NCBI GenBank assembly: GCA_051453625.1
Contig: JBOZIK010000001.1
Span: 42,360,815 to 42,388,895 of the forward strand
Length of the DNA stretch: 28,081 nt
Direction: 5' to 3'
Origin: Welwitschia mirabilis
Lineage: Eukaryota > Gnetophyta > Gnetopsida > Welwitschiales
In this document: one piece after another, positions 21,678 to 28,081 of the stretch
Layout: each line of letters begins with the position of its first letter
How positions within the stretch are numbered: the first letter of the stretch is position 1
The notes under the pieces: generated by a model
Database searches by the model: none
What the model saw: the letters and a program-made list of their open reading frames with translations, nothing else
Told to the model about the DNA's origin: nothing
Made by a program: the position numbers and the translations under genes

Positions 21678-22639
21678 CTAATATGTTCACAAATCAAATG
21701 ATCTCGAAAAGTAAATGCTTAATTCCATTTTATATGTGAGTATGGGATGGAAACATTGAAAGCCTTTGGCTTAAAGTGGTAGATGCATGGTTACAAAGTT
21801 TTTCATATATCTTTAAGTAAAGTATTTGTCTTCTTACCTTAGGTAAGGATCATCATGATGAATCCAAATTATGGCCTTAGGATGCTAATGCTTCCATCAA
21901 CAAATGATATTACCATTTGTTTCTGATGGCAATTCACTTAACACTACCACATATAGCTACTACATTTCTTTTGTGTTACCACCAAGTGTCATTGAATAGA
22001 TTAGTTATTTTTGATGTGAAAACTATATAAACCCATAATTTCATTTGTTTATTTCTCCATGATAATTCTAGAACATAACTTTTGATGTGTTCTTATCTAA
22101 AGGACCAACAACATTGATGACCTATGTTGACATTTTTTGCTAGATGATCTTCCACTTTTAGCATGCTCCTCAAAATAACATAAATGGCTTGAAAATGTCA
22201 TGGAAAGATGATAAATCCACAAATAATATTTAAAATGGGTAGAAGACATAATTTTATGATAAAAAAATTATTTTAATATCATCTGCTAAGCTAAATTAAT
22301 TTAATAACTTGGTCTAAATTTTAATTTATACATGTTAACACATCCTCTAACTAAACTTTTGCTAAAATCTTAGTAAAATGTTAATAACAAAATAATTTAC
22401 ATGAAAAAAATTGTCTAAAGAAAAAGTACTAAAGTAAGAAAAATGTTATATCTCTTGAAATGTTTTAATCAAATTTTAAAAAATAAGGCATTCAATCAAA
22501 AAGTAATGTAAAAAATAGATGTGAAAAATAATGTGAAAAATAGATGTAGAAAAAGAAAACTTTCTAATAAAAGATCATTGAATTTGATTTCTTTCTAAAG
22601 ATTCTAAGTAAAAGATCAATTCATAAAAATAGTTATGCC

Positions 22640-22815
22640 TTATGATGTTATTTCTCATGAAATGGAGTTGATGTGGAATGGATTATAGGAATGGAAAATA
22701 ATAAGGTCGAAAAGGACTTAATCATGTAACCTATAAATAAAGGAGATAACCTTTCTAAACCAGTGGTCTCATTATTATTTGTATGATTTTTAATGAATCT
22801 TGATATCAAATAAGC
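22640..22815 (+). promoter_or_regulatory. LTR/promoter-like segment
   Basis: TATAAATA at 22732-22739 in a CCTATAAATAAAGG context, with a leader and, about 65 nt later, TTGATATCAAATAAG (from 22799), which partly resembles the TGGTATCAGAGC primer-binding site (8 of 12 positions from the T of TGATATC). This order, promoter then LTR end then PBS, fits a decayed 5' LTR on the plus strand, but no gag follows. Confidence 0.25.
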
Positions 22816-23579
22816 ATAGTATTAACCAAATAACTTGTGGTAATTCAGGAATTAGTAAAAAATATTAAGTATAAAAGCTAAGTAAAACAAAACTCAAAAG
22901 GTTTCCAATTCCCACTTTTTCTCATTAGTTTTATCTTTTCTATAATTATATATGTTTCTTATTTGAATAATTTTGGATTATATTAATCATTTAGTGTTAC
23001 AACCTATTTTTCTAATAGAATTAGGCATGTTGTTTTATGAAGAAATTAGTGTTACATTTATAGCCCTAATGCAGTTGCTTATATCATAAGTATGTCATTA
23101 GAGATACATTACTTGTGAGTGTTCATAGCCTTGATGCAATTAACTAAAATCAATTAATTAATTAATAATACAATGTGCTTTTGGAGAAGAGATATTATAT
23201 CTTTCTTTTTATTCTTCTTTTCAAATTTAATTTTCTTATGCACATAAGAGGAGTCGTTGGCTTATTATCCTAGTTAAGAAATATCTTATCCCTATAAAAA
23301 GTGCTTGAAAATAAAGAACATCATTCATATTTTTCAAAATTGAAGTCTTAGGTTAACATGACTTTAATAAATATATTCAATATGAGCATAACATTTTTTT
23401 AATTTTTTGAAACCATAATTATACTTAATAATAATCATTACTTGAAATGATAGTAAGATCACTTATTATTAATTTTTCATAGAGGCCATTTACTTGGGTC
23501 TATAAGTCTCATGATTTCATAAGTTGATGGGATAGAATGATGATGGTATTTGAGGAGATGATATTTAATTTAAATTATT

Positions 23580-24640
23580 GATGATTTTTAGTATTTTTAA
23601 TTAGAAATACATGATTTGACAAAACCTATTTTATTATGTGTGAATCTTCTCACTTAGAAACTAGTTTAAGTGAAAATAAATGTAATCTTGAATTTTAATG
23701 TGAAGCTAGTTTTTCTTCTTGAAATTTTTTCTAAGAACATATTTATTATGAAATTTCTTAATCCTTCCCTTGTTAATCATTGTATTTTCATAAGCATAAT
23801 TTCTAATTTCATCTAACTCATTAAGTTGAATAGCCCTTTGCTTCCTTGCTACCTTAAGATCTAAATATCATTTTTTAATTGCCTAATATGCTTTACGTTT
23901 AAATTCAATAGGGATATGATAAGACTTTTCATAATAACTTGAAAAGAAACATTCCTAAGGATGTAATATAAGTTGTTTTAAAAGACCAAAAAATGTCATT
24001 AAGCATATAAGACCAATCCTTCCTAATTTTATTTACTAGGTTTTGTAGAATGTTCTTTATTTATCTATTAGTAAACTTAACATGTCCACTAGTTTAGAAA
24101 TGATAAGGAGTTATAAATTTATGAGTGATCCCAGACTTGGTAAGAAGATATTATAAGAATAAGTATTACCATCACTAATCAAGGCCCAAGGACAATCAAA
24201 TCTCATTAAAATGTTTTCTTTAAAGAACTTCACTATAGGTTAGACATCGTTGGATCTACAAATGCATGTTTCTACCCATTTAGTGACATAATCAATATTC
24301 ACAAGAATATATTGGTGTCAATTTAAAGAAGGATATGAGCCTTAAAAGTTGATACCCCAAATATCAAAATCCTCAACAACAAGAATGGGATCTAAAGAAA
24401 TCATATGTTTTTATGTATGTCTTATGGCAAGTTTTGCATGTTTTATAATAGATATATGATTACTTAAAAATGGATGACTAAAAAAAATTGGATTAAAGAA
24501 TTTTCATGGTGATTCTATTGGTAGAGTAATAACCACCATAAGTCTCAAAATGGCAACACTTAAAAATGTTATAAACTTCTAATTGGGGAATATGTTTACA
24601 AATAACTTAATCTAAGTAATATTTAAATACATAAGGTTTG
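23580..24640 (-). pseudogene. Athila-like Ty3/gypsy integrase, decayed (element C)
   Basis: Read on the minus strand from high to low coordinates. Zinc-binding part at about 24640-24420: EVYNIFKCCHFETYGGYY, where the second His is Tyr, then TCKTCHK in a shifted frame. Catalytic core: VVEDFDIWGINF with Asn at 24348-24350 in place of the first Asp; YILVNIDYVTKWVE; then ALISDG with the second Asp intact (24171-24173). TSGHVKFTNR follows with Lys at 24076-24078 where the family has the catalytic Glu. The C-terminal part runs from KDWSYMLNDIFW to NSRLHLFSLKLVSK (about 23653-23694). Sequence and motif order match Athila-type integrases. Two of three catalytic residues are lost by G-to-A changes, so it is inactive. 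Confidence 0.87.
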
Positions 24641-24789
24641 TTCTAAATAAATATTTAACTTGAATAAAAAATTTATTCCTATTATTATACATATAATAAA
24701 AGGTAATAATCTTAAAAACTAAATAATTTGTAATATTAGTGAACTAACATATCTTTGTAATTAAGAAAGGCATTCCTTAAGAAAAGTAT
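24641..24789 (-). pseudogene. RNase H-integrase linker of element C, decayed
   Basis: A stop-rich stretch between the RNase H and integrase remnants on the minus strand. No motif is visible, but it is at the right place and of reduced length compared with the linker of element B. Confidence 0.4.
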
Positions 24790-25018
24790 CATCAATGGAA
24801 AGGAAATTATACAAGTTATCCTAATTTACAGGTAAATGATATTCTATAATGACATTGTTAAAACCATTTTTATCCTTGATTTTCAAATCAAATTCTAGAA
24901 AAGTAGGATTTATTTGATTAATGTGGGCTTAGAGTCCTTTTTAGTGGATAAGTATCTAATGCTTGAATGGTCTATGTAGATGATTATCTTAAAACCAAGA
25001 AGATATTACCTAAATTTT
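24790..25018 (-). pseudogene. RNase H fragment, decayed (element C)
   Basis: On the minus strand from 25018 downward: [18 protein letters not shown], with the YIDHSS core at about 24961-24985, then [16 protein letters not shown] and FDLKIKDKNGFNNV. This is the second half of a Ty3/gypsy RNase H, ending where the family has its ADHLSRL motif. The first half, with the D-A motif and catalytic Glu, is missing because an internal deletion joins this piece almost directly to the N-terminal part of RT at about 25019-25040. Confidence 0.83.
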
Positions 25019-25040
25019 GATAAATGAAGAGTAGGATCTA

Positions 25041-25330
25041 TTTAAGTTTTGTGTAATTGATACACACTCTCTATTTAACCATGGGCCTAATGGGATAAGT
25101 TCATTATGTTTATTTAGAACCAAGGTAATTCTAGATTCTTGGCTACTATTTAAGTTGAACTTACTAGTTACCATCTACAATTGAATAGATCATATCATTA
25201 TTTAAAAGATTAATCACTTTATTTTTTACTACTTCTTCTAAGATTGGATTTGTTTTTTATTAGTATTTTTCTTTGATTAAGTCTTATAAATTACTAAGAT
25301 ATCTTGAGATTATCTTGTGATTGTTGAATT
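25041..25330 (-). pseudogene. Reverse transcriptase N-terminal fragment (element C)
   Basis: On the minus strand: TNPILEEVVKNKVINLLNND and MIYSIVDG (about 25250-25165), the RT entry segment. A frame-broken stretch corresponds to the WVSPVQVVPKK region. Then RPMVK and RVCINYTKLK (about 25100-25041) match the family's GWRVCIDYRKLN; the Trp codon is TAG. The remainder of RT, including palm motifs and YMDD, is absent: within about 25 nt the sequence continues as RNase H. Upstream (higher coordinates) no protease or gag of this element is recognised. Confidence 0.8.
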
Positions 25331-25443
25331 ACTTGTATTGTGATAAGTAAAAAATTTATGAAAAATAAACTAGCTAGGGTAACCAATTATTTGAACTTCA
25401 AAGGTTGATTCTCTTTGTTATGAGCCCAAAGGTAAGGGGACCA
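25331..25443. other. Short AT-rich spacer
   Basis: Between the RT fragment of element C and the tandem repeats. The RT-leading segment of the polyprotein may reach a little into it, but no motif is visible. Confidence 0.3.
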
Positions 25444-25576
25444 AATCTCTAGAGAGCAAAGGAAAAAAATTATCCCCTTTGGTGGTGTGTAAATGAATTA
25501 CTCAAATTTAACTCTAAAGAGTAAAGGGAAAACAAATTATTCCCTCTCGTGATGTGTAACTAGATTACTTAAATTT
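25444..25576. repeat. Tandem duplication of about 66 bp, two diverged copies
   Basis: Copy 1 (25444-25509) and copy 2 (25510-25576) share CTCTAGAGAG/CTCTAAAGAG, an A-rich part, ATTATCCCC/ATTATTCCC, TGATGTGTAA-like and ATTACT.AAATTT in the same order, with about three quarters of positions alike by eye. No coding role is seen. Confidence 0.75.
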
Positions 25577-25614
25577 TTTGTGGAATGATAGTAAAGAAGA
25601 TAATATGAAATTGA

Positions 25615-25770
25615 GGTCTTGGTTACATCTTAAATTATTTTGGCATTAAATTCTTAGATTATTCATGGTCACATCTTGGATTACTTTGGAATTACATTCT
25701 TGGCTTATTATAACTGTAAATCTTATATTATTTTGGTAATACATCTTGGATACACTTGTAATTCCTTACC
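25615..25770. repeat. Degenerate 45 to 47-bp tandem repeat, three to four copies
   Basis: Units near 25622, 25669 and 25715, with a partial one near 25740, each contain a version of ACATCTTGGATTA.TTTGG.ATTA. They directly follow the 66-bp duplication. They produce a 70-codon open frame (25676-25888) that I take as a by-product, since its peptide is repeat-derived and unlike any family I know. Confidence 0.65.
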
Positions 25771-26239
25771 TTGTACTTGGAAATCTTATACCTTCCTATT
25801 CCTTACCATAAGCCATATTGGAAACTATGATCATCACAATTCTCATACCATATTTGCATGTGCAGGAAACACTATAAAGGATGAGTGAAAATGAGCTAAT
25901 GATTGCAATTTAACTAGGTGTAATCTATATATTATCCTATCTGTTGTATGATTAATTGAAGGATCATGAGTGTCCTTAAGACTTGTGCAAATATATTGAA
26001 AGCCTTTTTTGTTGTAATATCTAAGCTTGTGTTTGACAATAAAAGATGTTTACAAGTTACATATATAGTGTGTTAAATTATTTTATAAAAAGATTATAAA
26101 TTATTTATTAAAGAATATAATTATAAATATGTCTTATTATATCAAAAGTAGAGATTTATGACAAAAGCTATGAGATGCTAAGTTGAATAACATTTCGAGT
26201 AAACATAGTTTGTTTATGCATTTTGGAAAATCATTCTTA
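25771..26239. other. AT-rich stretch, no feature recognised
   Basis: No coding resemblance and no clear repeat. It separates the short tandem repeats from the 57-bp array. Confidence 0.4.
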
Positions 26240-26485
26240 AGTTGTGGTCATTAGAAATTAAAGATTTTATGTTGTAGATTTTTTTACATTACATTTTGAT
26301 ATCAGAGCATTACAATTAAATCTTTTGGCTATAGATTTTTAAATGTTACATTTTGGTATAAGAACATTAAGTTTGAAGTTTTTGGCTATAGATTTACGGA
26401 CCTTACATTTTATAATTATAGTGTTAAGTTTTAAGTTTTTGGCTATAAATTTATGAATGTTACATATCATTAGAAAATCTTAATT
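26240..26485 (+). repeat. 57-bp tandem array carrying PBS-like motif
   Basis: About four units, with a possible fifth at the left end, at a strict 57-bp period. Equivalent motifs start at 26297 (TGATATCAGAGC), 26354 (TGGTATAAGAAC), 26411 (degraded) and about 26468. The rest of the unit contains TTTTGGCTATAGATTT and TTACATTTT. The first motif differs at one of twelve positions, and the second at two, from TGGTATCAGAGC, the sequence complementary to the 3' end of plant initiator-Met tRNA that many plant LTR elements use as primer-binding site. The array abuts the broken end of the copia RT remnant. It may have arisen from a duplicated LTR-end/PBS region. Confidence 0.75.
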
Positions 26486-26489
26486 CTTG

Positions 26490-26960
26490 AAATCTAAGGC
26501 TATTGTTCTACATATAATAATTTATTTAATGTACCATTTAGAAAATAAAATTTTACATTCATTTGGTAAATTTTAAAAGTGTAAAAATAATTGAGGATAA
26601 TAGAAATTTATATGAACTCTATTCTAGATACAAAAGCAAAGTTTTCATTAAAATTTAAACTTTCATTTAGATATATCCTTGAGATCTTAAGATTCATCTA
26701 TTTCTAACTACTTTAAAGTTTTCAATTATTTTGTTCTTAAAAACTCATTTTATTTTAATAATATTGTATTTCGTAGGTTTAGAGACATGTTTTCAAACTT
26801 CATTCTTCTTGAATTAGTTTAATTCATCTTGAATGACATTCATTCAACTCTCATCATTGCCAGCTTCATAAAAGTTCCTTGGTTCTAAAGTTAAAGCAAA
26901 ATAAACACTTGCATATACTACATGTTTGATCTTTATTTAAGTAAAGCCTTAATCTATAAT
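26490..26960 (-). pseudogene. Ty1/copia reverse transcriptase fragment (element D)
   Basis: Minus strand, from 26960 downward. LEPRNFYEAGNDES (about 26890-26845), a stop at the family's Trp, then MNVIQDELN, FKKNEV and KHV, KYNIIKIK and VFKNKI, and RSQGY. This is the typical start of copia RT. Three Trp positions are TGA. After a frame change it reads NFNENFAFVSRIEF and IYQMNVKFYFLNG (about 26568-26533), where the family has QMDVKSAFLNG; the first catalytic Asp is Asn (26557-26559). It ends with YVEQ near 26505 and is cut off by the 57-bp array, so YVDD and the RNase H are missing. Confidence 0.87.
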
Positions 26961-27224
26961 AAAGGAAATACAAAATTCTTTAGAAAAAATAATATCATTT
27001 GATTATAATTGAGAGACTAAGGATATTAATTTCTTAGGTGAGGAAGGAGAACTAAAGGATGAAAAAGTAGAAGGTTGTGTGGTAGATCTTATTATTTTTT
27101 AGAGTAGATCTTCTTTTTCATCTTTATCACTAATGCTTTTTTTCCTTTTATTTCTTTAATATTAATTTTTGGATGCAGATGATCTACCACATTTATAGAG
27201 TAAGAGTTGAAAGTGTAATAGGTT
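26961..27224 (-). pseudogene. Ty1/copia integrase-RT linker, decayed (element D)
   Basis: Minus strand. SSASKN and RNKRKKSISDKDEKEDLL (about 27185-27110), then the Ser/Pro-rich TFSSFSSPSSPKK (about 27075-27035). Copia polyproteins have a low-complexity, charged and Ser/Pro-rich linker at this place, so position and composition fit. No domain is expected. Interrupted by TAA/TAG codons. Confidence 0.6.
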
Positions 27225-27660
27225 TTATTACTCTATGAACACCTAAGAATATTTCTTCTAGTAATTTTGAATCAAACTTCTTAATATTTTCCATATTCTT
27301 TACAATATATTATTAATATCATAAATTACGAGACATTAGGGTCTTTCCTTTATATGAATCATAGGATGTTTTAATCATTCTTAGTCTAGGGAATGCTCAT
27401 GTGAAAACATAACATGTAGTGTTAATTGTTTTATCCTAAAACCCTTTATTTATATCTTTTTCTTATAAAATTATATTGATCACCTATTAAAGTACATTAT
27501 TTTTTATTTATATGATACCATTTCATTTAGGTATTATAGGAGTTAAAAATCATATATTATCACCTTTTCTTAACATCATAACTCAAAATTTTCATTCTTA
27601 AATTGATGAATTAAAATTTTTCATGTACTTACTCTATTAATCTATATAATGATATGATAA
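27225..27660 (-). pseudogene. Ty1/copia integrase C-terminal part, decayed (element D)
   Basis: Minus strand. FKNENFE (about 27600-27580) and TPIIPK-NGII (about 27530) correspond to the end of the catalytic core, where copia integrases have TPQQNGVVERKNR; the catalytic Glu position is a stop here. INTTCYVFT (about 27428-27400), TSYDSYKGKT, and then MENIKKFDSKLLEEIFLGV (about 27295-27240) match the copia GKFDAKSDEGIFLGY block. Several frame changes. The upstream part of integrase and gag are not visible before the window becomes featureless. Confidence 0.8.
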
Positions 27661-28081
27661 GTTAATAATATATTTTACAAATTAAACATGATTAAATTAT
27701 TATATTATTTTACTTTATTATTATCTATGATTACTATGCTACAAATAGAAAAATGACATTATAATATTACTGTTGCGGTGAGTATTTGTGCAATGTTCCA
27801 TGTTTCAATTTCAATCTTGTTAATTATAATAAGATGCAAAATACAACACGCTAGTATAGACGGAGTAATCTGAATGTCATAATTCCGTCAAAAGCCAATG
27901 GTATGGATAATAAAGAGTTGATTTCATAAAAAAATATGTAACCCTAATATATTAAATTAAATTGCAATGCATGAAATAGAATAATGATGCAAGACTAATC
28001 TATGAAAATAAATAGCGATGCACCTAATCTAATTAAGCTCAACCTTAAAGAAGGCTGTCCTCATAATCTATATAATTAAAG
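27661..28081. other. Non-coding edge with less CpG depletion
   Basis: No gene recognised. Five CpG dinucleotides lie within about 240 nt (27776, 27849, 27861, 27886, 28016), far denser than in the rest of the window. A short inverted repeat GACGGA (27860-27865) / TCCGTC (27884-27889) lies among them. Confidence 0.45.

Larger units (their letters stand above)
19995..23570. other. AT-rich non-coding stretch, possible 3' region of element C
   Basis: No coding resemblance was found on either strand. It lies downstream of the minus-strand Athila-like integrase remnant, so the 3' untranslated region and 3' LTR of that element should lie here, but I recognise no boundary. TATA-like boxes (TATATAAACC near 22024; TATAAATA at 22732-22739) point the other way. 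Two similar segments near 23048-23080 and 23118-23145 look like an old local duplication. Confidence 0.4.

Noticed and set aside
300-27660. Stops at Gln positions as a sign of an alternative genetic code (TAA/TAG read as Gln)
   Set aside because: Trp positions are also stops (TAG and TGA), frames change repeatedly, and catalytic residues are lost by the same transitions. Mutation of silenced DNA explains all of this; a code change does not.

Overview
The window is very AT-rich, CpG-poor nuclear DNA that looks like repeat-dominated heterochromatin of a vascular plant. I base this on the decayed plant-type retroelements in it: Ty3/gypsy elements of the Ogre/Tat/Athila (OTA) kind, a Ty1/copia fragment, and an ORF resembling the family annotated in plants as 'putative plant transposon protein'. 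The species cannot be named from sequence alone. I see no intact host gene, tRNA, rRNA or CRISPR. The longest stop-free stretches are only about 60 to 106 codons, and those that make sense are pieces of broken retrotransposon polyproteins.

Layout, plus strand first. 0.3-2.6 kb: decayed Ty3/gypsy gag and aspartic protease (element A) with no reverse transcriptase found behind it. 2.7-5.8 kb: T-rich non-coding DNA with a block at 3665 that recurs at 10768. 5.86-10.44 kb: a nearly complete but heavily broken gag-PR-RT-RNaseH-integrase set (element B). 10.70-10.77 kb: a 64-nt purine tract. 12.35-13.60 kb: a cluster of short diverged hairpin repeats. 14.1-16.64 kb: a decayed ORF of the 'putative plant transposon protein' type with a coiled-coil tail. 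16.66-17.1 kb: an LTR-like segment with a TATA box. Element B, the hairpin cluster, this ORF and the LTR-like segment share orientation, so they may be one large Tat/Ogre-like element; this is inference.

From 17.2 to 23.6 kb there is mostly featureless AT-rich DNA with a 996-N gap. The right end is on the minus strand. 23.58-25.33 kb is an Athila-like pol remnant (element C) in which most of RT is deleted. 26.49-27.66 kb is a Ty1/copia integrase-RT remnant (element D). Between them lie short tandem repeats, including a 57-bp array whose units carry a sequence resembling the initiator-Met tRNA primer-binding site.

The decay is dominated by C-to-T and G-to-A change. Stops sit where these families have Gln (CAA/CAG) or Trp (TGG), and catalytic residues are lost by the same kind of change. 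This fits long-term cytosine methylation and deamination of silenced elements. Nothing here should encode a working protein. The window has five runs of N; two are exactly 100 N and have matching sequence on both sides, which suggests contig-end overlaps.
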